Assembly (NCBI GenBank): GCA_046329585.1
Contig: JAXLUI010000001.1
Coordinates: 1,116,001-1,180,000, forward strand
Reading direction: 5' to 3'
DNA length: 64,000 nucleotides
Source: DLKC01 sp002478885
GTDB taxonomy: Bacteria > Bacteroidota > Bacteroidia > Chitinophagales > Chitinophagaceae
The notes beneath the pieces are model-generated. The model saw only the letters and a program-made list of their open reading frames with translations, was not told the origin of the DNA and made no database searches. Position numbers and translations under genes: made by a program. The number at the start of each line of letters is the position of its first letter. Within the stretch, counting starts at the first letter, position 1. Shown here one piece after another: positions 1-8,129 of this stretch.

Positions 1-453
1 CAAACTTAAACAGGCAAACAGCCGGTTTTGGTAACAGGGGTCATGTGACCCCTGTTACGTGGCTGATATTGAGCGCCTTACTGGCAGAAAGATGATGAGT
101 AACAAATAGGTAGCAATAAACACTACCGAAATAGATAAATTAACGCATTTATATTAGGTGCAGCAAAGCATCAAATAGCTTCGGAGCCTGGGAGATACCC
201 GAGTTCCGTACCGGGATATAATTCTTAACTTCAACTTTTGCATCGCTAAACAGCGATGGTTCAGGGCTGGACGTTCAATGATTACCGCCACAACATAAAT
301 GCGTGAACTTTGTGTCCAATGCAGGGAATTCGCAGGCCCAAATTATATTTAAGAAATAACGGTTCAATAGTTTCACAAAAGTTCTTATGGTTTTGAAACA
401 TAAGAAGACAATATTTTTTAATTTCCAAGTAGCCAGAATAGTAAAACTTCAGT
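1..453. other. Left-edge non-coding stretch
   Basis: No credible gene is visible. It holds the palindrome at 31-58 and then AT-rich sequence leading into the TIR gene. The stretch 200-310 contains short inverted segments that vaguely resemble the attC-like spacers further right, but I could not match a closing half-site behind the TIR gene, so no site is called. Confidence 0.5.
31..58. repeat. Perfect 13-bp inverted repeat
   Basis: The arms GTAACAGGGGTCA and TGACCCCTGTTAC flank a 2-bp centre. There is no T-run after either arm, so it is not a canonical intrinsic terminator. It could be a terminator stem for a gene left of the window or a protein-binding palindrome. Confidence 0.7.
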
Positions 454-1896
454 ATGACATTGTTCCTTTCTTATTCATCAAAAGATACACAATATGCAAG
501 TGAATTAGATGAATCCTGTATGACATACGGCGTAAATGTTATTAGAGATGACAGAGATTTAAAGCCATATGAAAACATTATTTCATTTATGGATCAAATT
601 AAGTCCAAGGATTTTGCGATAATGCTTTTAAGTGAAAATTATTTAAAATCTAAATATTGTATTTATGAGTTCAGTGAGTTTATGAAAAAAGATGACTTTC
701 ACGAAAAGGTTTTGCCAATTATGCTACCGAATTTTCAGTTGAATAACGAAACATTCGAATTGCTAAAAAGATATCACGCACCGTTAAGTCAGCGATACTC
801 TCGCAATCTAATAGCCAGATTTCTCATTAAATTTTTTACAAAAAAAAGTGAGCAGGAAGTTCAGTTTGATTCTTTATGGAAATACTTGACTGAAACGAAA
901 TTATTAAGTTATCAAAAGCTAAAAGATGAGAAATACAAAGACCTGTATTCTCACATTGGTATCTATGACGAAGATATTTGGAATGCCATATTAAAGGTTA
1001 GGGAAATTGCGGATGAGCAGGACCGAGAAATAGAATTTGCCAAAATTCAGAGAAAACACCCAGGAAGTTATATTGTTAACTTAAATGCAGGCATCATAAG
1101 TCATTTTCATAAAAAATATAAAAAGGCAATATTTTACTACAATGAATTCTTAGCAAAATTTACCGATGATACCTATCAGGTACATGGCTTTTTTCATTTA
1201 GGCCAATGTCACTACGACATGGGCAATTTTGACGATTGTATCGAATGCCATTCTAAAGGCGTTAATATTTGGCCACACATATCATGGAGGTCTTATCAGG
1301 GGTTAGGAGATGCCTATTATATGGGTAAAGGCGATATAGAAAAAGCAATTAAGTGCTACAAATTGGCAAATGAAATAGTAAAAGAATCCTATGTCTGTAG
1401 AAACTTGGGCATAATAGAATCAAAACGGAAAAATTATAAAGAAGCTATTTCATATTTACTTGAATCAATTAATCTTAAGCCTGATCAGCCAGATTTGTGG
1501 TTTGCGCTAAAGATCTGTTATCAACAGATTGGAGAACCTAATAACGCAGAGGAAACCTTAATCAAGGCCTATAATTTATTTCCAAACGATTATAAAATCG
1601 CAACAGATTATGTCAGTCTTTTGTATAAAAAAGATGAAAATGATGAAATTGATCTGCATTTATGCGAAACTATTTTGACTAAATCATTTAAGGCAAAAGA
1701 TGATTATATACCGACAAGAGCTTTACTTGCACAAACATTAATATTAATGAACAAAAATAGAAAGTCATTAAACTTTGCAATTGAATTGTTACGAAAAACA
1801 TTAAAGATGGAGATGGGCGAAAATAGAGCTTTTTATAAAGAATATTGCTTACAATTGCTAAGTGATGCAGAGGATATTAAAAATTCTAACGACTAA
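454..1896 (+). CDS. TIR domain protein with C-terminal TPR repeats
   Basis: 480 aa. Residues 1-110 form a TIR domain: it opens with FLSYSSKD, has an RDDRDLKP loop, and carries SKYCIYEF, where E72 sits at the position of the catalytic glutamate of TIR NADases. Residues ~195-400 are tetratricopeptide-like helical pairs (for example HLGQCHYDMGNFDDCIECH and NLGIIESKRKNYKEAISYL). Bacterial TIR proteins of this type usually deplete NAD+ or make cyclic ADP-ribose signals during phage infection, with the TPR part sensing or oligomerising; that role is inferred here. The gene is AT-rich compared with the genes after 12 kb, which suggests acquisition. It is the first of three toll/SEFIR/HEPN-type genes on the same strand. 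A host-adapted scaffold role cannot be excluded. Confidence 0.85.
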   Translation: MTLFLSYSSKDTQYASELDESCMTYGVNVIRDDRDLKPYENIISFMDQIKSKDFAIMLLSENYLKSKYCIYEFSEFMKKDDFHEKVLPIMLPNFQLNNETFELLKRYHAPLSQRYSRNLIARFLIKFFTKKSEQEVQFDSLWKYLTETKLLSYQKLKDEKYKDLYSHIGIYDEDIWNAILKVREIADEQDREIEFAKIQRKHPGSYIVNLNAGIISHFHKKYKKAIFYYNEFLAKFTDDTYQVHGFFHLGQCHYDMGNFDDCIECHSKGVNIWPHISWRSYQGLGDAYYMGKGDIEKAIKCYKLANEIVKESYVCRNLGIIESKRKNYKEAISYLLESINLKPDQPDLWFALKICYQQIGEPNNAEETLIKAYNLFPNDYKIATDYVSLLYKKDENDEIDLHLCETILTKSFKAKDDYIPTRALLAQTLILMNKNRKSLNFAIELLRKTLKMEMGENRAFYKEYCLQLLSDAEDIKNSND

Positions 1897-1949
1897 AAAG
1901 CTTAATCACATATTCTAAATAAAATTTACAATTGAAAAAGCACATGCGA

Positions 1950-2232
1950 ATATTTGGCGCAGGTCTGGTAGCGTTGCTTCGTATGTTGGCTAAACCTGTG
2001 CCCTTGCGTCACTTATGTTCATGGCTACCCTGTAAATCACTTAACATTAGCGCCCCTAAGCCAAGCTGTTGCCGAAATAAGCCAAAACCCCAATACCGGT
2101 CTGTTATACCCCCCAATCTTTCCCTGGCTGTTGTTTTTCCCAATCGATTGGATTATATTTTTTAGCGGTTGAGTATTGGGGTAGGCCAGCTAGCGATAAA
2201 ACCAAACTGCCTGGCTTCGGCAACGCAAATTG
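1950..2232 (+). repeat. Dispersed repeat family 1, copy A (~283 bp)
   Basis: It opens with an imperfect hairpin whose arms read GGCGCAGGTCTGG and CTAAACCTGTGCC around a ~20-nt centre. It continues through a block around GCCGAAATAAGCCAAAACCC and a tail ending near GGCTTCGGCAAC. The same order recurs at 12167-12443 in the same orientation. Short open frames across it are not credible genes. It fills the gap between the TIR and SEFIR genes. Confidence 0.75.
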
Positions 2233-2352
2233 ATATCATGATTTTTTTAATACCGGTTTTACTAACAACAATACAAAAACCACTAACAGAAAAAACTTGG
2301 TTATCAATGATTGTTGTAATTTCAATCAAACGTCTTATACATAAATCCACGA

Positions 2353-2364
2353 GTTAGCCGCAGC
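2353..2364 (+). other. attC-like opening half-site before the SEFIR gene
   Basis: GTTAGCCGCAGC lies 21 bp before the SEFIR start. Its reverse complement resembles TGCAGTTAAC at 3847-3856 behind the same gene (8 of 10 positions). This matches the pattern of the better-supported sites at 4041, 5569 and 8027, but it is the weakest of the set. Confidence 0.35.
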
Positions 2365-2384
2365 TCTTCAAGACCAAAAACAAT

Positions 2385-3839
2385 ATGACACCACCGAAAG
2401 TATTTATTTCTTATAGTTGGAAGCCTACTCATAACAAACTTAACGTTCTGCAATTAGCAGAAAGATTATCTGCCGACTATGTTCATGTAATCATTGATGA
2501 GTGGGATTTGAAGGAAGGACAAGATAAGTATCAATTCATGGAACAAATGGTAAACAATCCAGAAGTTGGTAAGGTATTATTAATTTGCAACAAAGATTAT
2601 GCAGACAAGGCAAATGCAAAGAAAGGTGGCGTCGGCATCGAAAGTCTAATTGTATCTGATGAGATTTATTCTAAAGTTGACCAAACAAAGTTCATCCCTA
2701 TAATTTTTGAGTATGACGAAAATGGCAAAGCTTGCGTTCCAACGTTCGTACATAGTCGTATTTACATTGACTTAAGTTCTGATGCTGTATTTGAAGAAAA
2801 CTATGAGAAGCTGTTAAGAAACATCTTTGGTAAGCCTAGTTCTAAAAGACCGCCGCTAGGAACTATCCCTGCATATTTGGAAACTGAGGAGCCAATTTTC
2901 TTGCCAACGGCGCATAAGGTAGCAACAATCAAAAATGCTTTGTTGCAAGAAAAGCAAAATACACCTCTTTACATACAAGATTATTTGGACACATTCTTGA
3001 AATCCTTATCGCAGTTTGCCATTAAAGAAGATGAGTTAAATCAATCAAACTTTGATGAAATAATACTAAAAAAAATTGAGGAGTTGAAATCACTTAGAGA
3101 TGACTTTATCGAGTTCCTCGATGTGTATCTTACATACTCTGTGAAGTTTGACCATGAAAGAATTCACACTTTTTTTGAGAAACTGCTGAGCTATTTAGAA
3201 AACCTTGATGACTATAACTATCCATCAAACTCTTTCGGTTACTTGAAGTCAGACAACTTTAGATTTTTTTACTATGAGCTCTTTCTCACTTTTGCAACTA
3301 TAATGACGCAAAGGGAGCGATTTGAAGAATTAGCATTTATTCTTCAAACTCCATTTATCGCCGAAAAAAAGAATTCAGGCGAACTGGTTCAATCTACTTT
3401 TTCAGAATTTCGTCATTACGTTTCAAGCTTGAACGAACACAGAAATAATAAATATCAATTAAACCGGGTTAGTGTTACTGCAGATTTAATCAAGCAACGA
3501 GCTGGAGAAAAATATGGATTTGAATTGCTAAAGAATACAGATATTCTTTTGTATTATTTGTCTCTCTTGTTTCCCAACAACAAATCCTATTCTCAGCGGT
3601 ATTGGTTTCCTGAAACAAGTTGTTACCGCAACTGGAGAATGCGAATACTACCAAAAACAGTTTCGGAAAGATATTTCAATAAGGTTAAAGTATTATTTGG
3701 CGTTAACGACAAGGCAGAACTAATTTTAAAAGTCGATGAGATTGAAAAGGCTGGTAACGATAAGGTAAATGACTATAATTTTATGATACCAAATATGAAG
3801 AAAGGACTAGCAGTAGAAGAAATGTGTACTATCAAATAA
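2385..3839 (+). CDS. SEFIR (TIR-like) domain protein
   Basis: 484 aa. The N-terminal ~150 residues match the SEFIR/TIR fold: VFISYSW at the start, IDEWDLKEGQDKYQFMEQMV, then GGVGIESLIVSDEIY, where E86 could be the NADase glutamate, and FIPIIFEYDE. The remaining ~330 residues look mostly helical and I do not recognise them; they may sense a trigger or oligomerise. Bacterial SEFIR proteins are reported as stand-alone anti-phage effectors acting by NAD+ loss; that function is inferred here. The gene is AT-rich and sits alone between attC-like half-sites (2353 and 3850), so it has its own unit rather than sharing an operon with the TIR gene. Confidence 0.8.
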   Translation: MTPPKVFISYSWKPTHNKLNVLQLAERLSADYVHVIIDEWDLKEGQDKYQFMEQMVNNPEVGKVLLICNKDYADKANAKKGGVGIESLIVSDEIYSKVDQTKFIPIIFEYDENGKACVPTFVHSRIYIDLSSDAVFEENYEKLLRNIFGKPSSKRPPLGTIPAYLETEEPIFLPTAHKVATIKNALLQEKQNTPLYIQDYLDTFLKSLSQFAIKEDELNQSNFDEIILKKIEELKSLRDDFIEFLDVYLTYSVKFDHERIHTFFEKLLSYLENLDDYNYPSNSFGYLKSDNFRFFYYELFLTFATIMTQRERFEELAFILQTPFIAEKKNSGELVQSTFSEFRHYVSSLNEHRNNKYQLNRVSVTADLIKQRAGEKYGFELLKNTDILLYYLSLLFPNNKSYSQRYWFPETSCYRNWRMRILPKTVSERYFNKVKVLFGVNDKAELILKVDEIEKAGNDKVNDYNFMIPNMKKGLAVEEMCTIK

Positions 3840-3849
3840 TAGAGTATGC

Positions 3850-4047
3850 AGTTAACATCGGTTTGCTGCTATGCCGGCAGACGAAACGCAGCATCAACTT
3901 TCTATTCGCTTATCAGCAGCAGTTCCGGCTGACTGAACGCAGATGAACAGAAGAATATATTTTGTACTTTGGTTTTTCAATCGGTTTCAGTTGCCAGGCG
4001 GACAACTACAAAATACCAGCACAGCAGCAAGCCGTTTCACGTTGTGT
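3850..4047 (+). other. attC-like recombination site between the SEFIR and HEPN units
   Basis: The left end contains GTTAAC (3851-3856) and the right end GTTGTGT (4041-4047), so the AAC/GTT cores are present though the right one departs from the GTTRRRY consensus. Inner arms CGGTTTGCTGC (3859-3869) and GCAGCAAGCCG (4024-4034) pair at 10 of 11 positions. The ~200-bp length and arm layout resemble long integron attC sites. This is a structural reading, not a profile-based call. Confidence 0.45.
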
Positions 4048-4076
4048 GCAACCCTACAGAAAGACTCTATTACTAA

Positions 4077-5507
4077 ATGAATACTTCAACTCAACGCATA
4101 GAGAACAGTAAAAATTTTGACTTTGAACTTAGTTTCTTGAATAGACTTTGTTCATTTAGCAATTTTGAAATCAAAATACTTGGACACGATGATATAAAGG
4201 CATCTTTATCAAAAGAACAAGAAACTTTTAACTTTGAAATTTCTGCAAACTTATTGGAAGATGATGATGAGAAAATTGATTTATCATTTGCCATAGACAA
4301 TCACGTTTATGAGACAAAAAAACTTGGAAATAAGTCAAGCAGCATAAAGGCGATAGCAGATACATCCGTAAATTTTCAAACAACCATTGAACTAAGTAAC
4401 TTTCATTCTACCGAATTTAAAAGACAGAGCTTGTTCAAAGCAATATTTCCTGTCGATCTAAAAGAAATTAAAACATTTCATACAGAATTTGAAACAGTAA
4501 CTCACACAAGAAATGGAAGTGAATATTTTTATGATTGTTTACGCATTGACTTAAATGGAAAACAATATGATGTAACTCAACTTAAAAATGAAACACAAGG
4601 CTTTTATATTTTTGAATGTCTGCGACAACAAGACTATGAAGAATTTTCTGATATTTGCTTTTCAATTCAACAAGCTATCGGTTTTATAAACAAACTAATG
4701 GTTGGCGGTGAAAAATTTGTATTTGATGAAGCGAAAAATCTTTATTACACAAACAATATCAGACCATCTATTAGAGGTATGTATAAACCAATTACTACTA
4801 ATCCATATTCATTTTTAGATGTTGATAGAGAAATGGCAGATCTTTTCTACGAAAAATTGACAAGGATTTCATTAAGAACCCTTTCAAGTTTGGTTTACAA
4901 AATACATAGTGAATCAGAATTTTCAGCAGCAATTTTAGTTATTTTGGAAGCAACATCTATTCGGTCATTGCTGATTATTCCAAGCTCATTCGCTGTAATC
5001 ATTGAACAGCTCTCCAAGCATTTAAGTATTCAAGAAAGAGGTTTGGAAACACCAATATCTGATAAAAAACTAAAAGATAAAATAGTCAAAGAACTTCATA
5101 AAGTGATTGATGATAATTGCGAAAACTTAAATGACCAGATTATACTTAAACTCAAGAGAAGATTAAACGAAATAAACAAGCCGACAAATAAAGAACATCT
5201 AACGAACAATGAAAAGCTAACCCGGCCTTTTGAGCAACTTGGAATAAAGCTATCACTGCATGATATTGCAATCATTGAGCATAGAAATGATTTGCTTCAT
5301 GGCAACATATTACTTACAACAGACGAGGTGAAAGACGAAGAAAAAACCAATCTTTACATGATGTATGTTTCAGCAAAATTGTTTACTCTAATAAGTAAGC
5401 TAATTTTAAAGAGTGTTGGCTATGACGGCTATGTTTGTAATCAAGCTAAGTATTTAGAAAGGCGCATGAAAATTGAAACGCAAGAAGAATACTTTGAGAA
5501 ACTCTAA
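4077..5507 (+). CDS. HEPN-domain protein, ApeA-like (putative defence RNase)
   Basis: 476 aa. The first ~215 residues look beta-rich and are unassigned; the C-terminal half is helical and ends in a HEPN motif, IIEHRNDLLHG, with R403 and H408 in R-x4-H spacing. This motif is the catalytic signature of HEPN ribonucleases. The size and order (beta-rich sensor, then HEPN) match ApeA-type abortive-infection proteins, which is my preferred analogy but is not proven. The gene is AT-rich. It is enclosed by near-matching inverted ends (4041-4055 and 5510-5527), so it looks like a self-contained mobile unit. There is no partner nucleotidyltransferase (MNT) beside it, which argues against a HEPN-MNT toxin-antitoxin pair. 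Confidence 0.7.
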   Translation: MNTSTQRIENSKNFDFELSFLNRLCSFSNFEIKILGHDDIKASLSKEQETFNFEISANLLEDDDEKIDLSFAIDNHVYETKKLGNKSSSIKAIADTSVNFQTTIELSNFHSTEFKRQSLFKAIFPVDLKEIKTFHTEFETVTHTRNGSEYFYDCLRIDLNGKQYDVTQLKNETQGFYIFECLRQQDYEEFSDICFSIQQAIGFINKLMVGGEKFVFDEAKNLYYTNNIRPSIRGMYKPITTNPYSFLDVDREMADLFYEKLTRISLRTLSSLVYKIHSESEFSAAILVILEATSIRSLLIIPSSFAVIIEQLSKHLSIQERGLETPISDKKLKDKIVKELHKVIDDNCENLNDQIILKLKRRLNEINKPTNKEHLTNNEKLTRPFEQLGIKLSLHDIAIIEHRNDLLHGNILLTTDEVKDEEKTNLYMMYVSAKLFTLISKLILKSVGYDGYVCNQAKYLERRMKIETQEEYFEKL

Positions 5508-5520
5508 GAAGGGCTGCACA

Positions 5521-5575
5521 CAATAACTAAGGCTTCGTTGCGCCTGAAGGGCATGCAATGAAGCCGGTGTTGAAC
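5521..5575 (+). other. attC-like site between the HEPN and IS91 units (55 bp)
   Basis: A compact site: CAATAAC at the left, GTTGAAC (fits GTTRRRY) at the right, and inner arms GGCTTCGTTGC (5531-5541) and GCAATGAAGCC (5555-5565) that pair at 10 of 11 positions. The length is close to the shortest known integron attC sites. Upstream, AGGGCTGCACACAA (5510-5523) mirrors GTTGTGTGCAACCCT at 4041-4055, the opening of the HEPN unit. Confidence 0.5.
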
Positions 5576-5749
5576 GAAACCGGTAAATTTTCAGCGTGAT
5601 TTTTATTATGGAGTTATCGTGCACCGGGAGAGGGATTCAGGAGCAGCCGGAGCGCCTGTTTTTTTATGGGTGGCTTGCAGCGTAACCGGCCCGGGAGAGA
5701 TTGAACCTGTTTATTTGTGTATGGGCATAAGTAGCCCTACCCGTTAGCA

Positions 5750-6839
5750 TCATGAAACAGGGACAGGTCGTTTTTGCAATAAATATTGCTGTGGTGGCCC
5801 GCGCTGGCCGAACACTTCTATGGTGACGAGTGTGCCGGTTTTGCAGCAGGGGCATTTGCGCAGCAGGGTGTTTACAGGCAGGTCTTTTCCTATTACCTGC
5901 AGTGCTGTTTGTAACGCCTGCAGTTTGCCACATTTCCAACTGCTGCTGAGTATGCCGTAGTGCCGGATGCGTACAAAGCGATGCGGCAATACGTGCATCG
6001 CAAACCTTCTTGCAAATTCATCATTTGATAGTGTCATTTGCTTTTTGGGTACTGCCATTGCGGTAGTCTTTGTAGCTAAAGCTTACCGATACATCATCTA
6101 CCTGCATGATGCGATGATTGCTGATGGCTACCTTATGTGTATAGCGGCCGAGGTATTCTATCACTTGCTGTGGTCCGCCAAAGGCACGTTTGGCATATAC
6201 CACCCACTGTTTTGCAAACAGGCTTTCGCTGAGTGACTTATCATCTATACCATTACTGCGCAACTGCTGCACATACTTTGCCCTGAACACTTTGCTCAAT
6301 GCCTTTACGGCGAACAGATATTTGTCGCTACGCCACTGTCGCTTCCAGCTGCCTTTATCATCTATGCCACCACCAGGCACAATGCAGTGCAGGTGCGGAT
6401 GTAGTGATAGGTTCTGACCCCAGGTATGCAGTACGGCAATCATTCCCCAGTTGCGAGCCTTGCGTTTTTCCAAACTGGTTTAGCGTACCCCACACCGAAG
6501 CAAACAACGTATCGTACACCAGTTTTGGCTGCCGCAAGGCCAGCGGGTTTACAAAGGCAGGGTGAACACTACATGATAATACGCATGGTAACAGCTCTGC
6601 TTCACGCTTTTGTATCCATGCTTCGCGCTTGTGGAAACAACATTTTGGACAATGCCTGTTGCGGCAAATTATAACTTATGCTGATGTTGCCGCATTCATT
6701 ACATGCATTTACATGACCGCCCAGGGACCCTGTGCGGCACTGTGCAATAGCCCTAAGTTTTTTGCTGCTGCACACTGAAAGCGGCATCGCTGATAAAGAC
6801 ACGTCGTAGCACATCGGCTACTTCGTGCTTTGGCTGCAT
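5750..6839 (-). pseudogene. IS91 family transposase, frameshifted
   Basis: Reading across frames gives an N-terminal zinc-binding region (ACNECGNISISYNSCRNRHC), a middle part with HPHLHCIVPGGG, which carries the HxH of HUH single-strand transposases, a tyrosine segment YLGRYTHKVAISNHR, and the IS91 C-terminal signature FARRFAMHVLPHRFVRIRHYG with a CPCC zinc knuckle. At least three frame breaks (near 6670, 6460 and 6060) interrupt it, so no active transposase is made. The start is placed at the ATG ending at 6839, 16 bp after the recombinase stop, which implies an original two-gene operon. Confidence 0.85.
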
Positions 6840-6854
6840 AGGGCAAACACTTTA

Positions 6855-7776
6855 TCAAGTAGAATTATTGGGCAATTGATCGGGCGTTTGACACACGTGC
6901 AGGTACAGCATGGTGCTTTCAATGTTGACATGCCCCATCATCTTTTGCACGGTGATGATGTTTGGATCTTCGAGCAGATGCGTGGCATAAAAACATGTCG
7001 CAGCATGTGGGTATGCACTTCTTTGATGATGCCTGCCTGCTTAGCCACTGTTGACACTGCCCATTGCACACCACGCTGGCTATAGCGGCTATCGAAGTCG
7101 CCTCCTTTGCGCTGTTGCGGTTGCCCACCAAAGAGATAGTCTTGCGGATGTTCTGCAGCTATGTATTTTTTGATGCCCCTGATGAGGTGCTCGCTTAAGG
7201 GTATGTAACGGTCTTTGTTGCCTTTGCTTTGCACCACATGCAATAGCTTGCGGTCAAAGTCCATATCTCTGAGCCGCACGTTACGAACCTCCATACAACG
7301 CAGCCCACAACCATACAGCAGTCCAATGAGTATCCGATGCTTCAGCAGTTGCGCCTTATGTAACATGGCCCATATCTCCTGCCGGCTAAGGATAACGGGC
7401 AATTTTTCTGCACGGTCAATAGAAGGAAGATGCAAATGATGGTAAGGCAATCCTTCTGTTTTAAGCAGGAAGCGCAGCCCATAAACAGTGTGCTTAAAAT
7501 AAGTTTGTGAAGTAGCAGTACAATTGCGCTGCTGCAACCCGTAGAGATAATCTTTCACCTGCTCAGGATCGAGTTCGGTAGGCAGGCACTGAAAGTGAAG
7601 GGCCATTGCAGCCACATGACGACTATAGTTGTCGAATGTGCGCGGACTTCTGCCGAGAATAGAAATGTTACGTTCAAAGCGTTCAAGTAAAGCTTCAAAG
7701 CCTGTAACTTCACGGCAGGCACGGTTGAGGTACTTATTATACCTTAATGCTTCCGGAGATTTTTTTTTGTTGCCAT
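6855..7776 (-). pseudogene. Tyrosine recombinase of the IS91-type element, frameshifted
   Basis: The main open stretch (7615-6938) shows GCGLRCMEVRNVRLRDMD with the first catalytic arginine and HTHMLRH with the H-x-x-R-H box. A one-base shift near 6985 then moves the rest (ATHLLEDPNIITVQKMMGH, then NIESTMLYLHV with the tyrosine nucleophile) into another frame, ending at 6855. A second break lies in a run of nine A just after the ATG at 7776; ten A would restore MATKKKSPEALRYNKYL. It is a mobile-element recombinase, not an integron IntI: no IntI-specific insert is visible. Confidence 0.85.
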
Positions 7777-7837
7777 ATTTTAATTATTTAAAGAAATCTA
7801 AATGTACGGTTAGTCCCGGAAGGCTACCGTAGGTTTA

Positions 7838-8033
7838 GTTCAACAGCGAATTGGGGCAAGCGGGGCAGGACCGAATTATCGGCAACTTCTATCCCATCAT
7901 CTTCAGTCCGGGCTGGACCTTTTCTCATCAACTTTTTTTGTTAACTTCAGCATCAAATCAACGAGCGGCTTGACGTTCCGCGCTTGACCAGCTATGAATT
8001 CCCACGCCTGCCGCCAATGCTTTTTCGTTAGGC
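7838..8033 (+). other. attC-like site between the IS91 and ATPase units (196 bp)
   Basis: The left end is GTTCAAC (7838-7844, fits RYYYAAC) and the right end GTTAGGC (8027-8033, fits GTTRRRY). The inner arms near 7850-7869 (ATTGGGGCAAGCGGGG) and 8003-8020 (ending CCGCCAATGC) pair with one gap and two mismatches. The outer ends do not complement each other, as expected when each belongs to a different neighbouring cassette. The gap from 7777 to 8129 holds only this site and no gene. Confidence 0.55.
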
Positions 8034-8129
8034 GAAATTATTACCTTCAGCTTAATAGTACTGCAAAACGAATAAAAATATCAGTATTTTCAAGCATTCA
8101 ATTTTTAACATTTGCAATCACTTAAACCA

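Larger units (their letters stand above)
5576..7837 (-). mobile_element. Decayed IS91-type element with tyrosine recombinase
   Basis: A two-gene element on the - strand: a tyrosine recombinase first, then an IS91-like HUH transposase, in the order often seen in Bacteroidota. Both genes are frameshifted. The element is more GC-rich than the defence genes on either side. It lies between GTTGAAC (5569-5575) and its exact complement GTTCAAC (7838-7844), and the similarity extends outward (about 15 of 18 positions), so the whole element seems to occupy one cassette-like unit. Element-specific ends were not identified. Confidence 0.7.

Noticed and set aside
1932..2357. Open frames across repeat copy A on both strands
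   Set aside because: They coincide with a dispersed non-coding repeat, differ in frame between copies A and C, and have no recognisable protein features.
5967..6674. Several + strand frames over the IS91 region
   Set aside because: They are antisense to a clearly recognisable transposase whose motifs are on the - strand.
6855..7776. Tyrosine recombinase as the integron integrase of the cassette cluster
   Set aside because: It is paired in an operon with the IS91-type transposase, lies within one of the units, lacks an IntI-specific insert as far as can be read, and is frameshifted.
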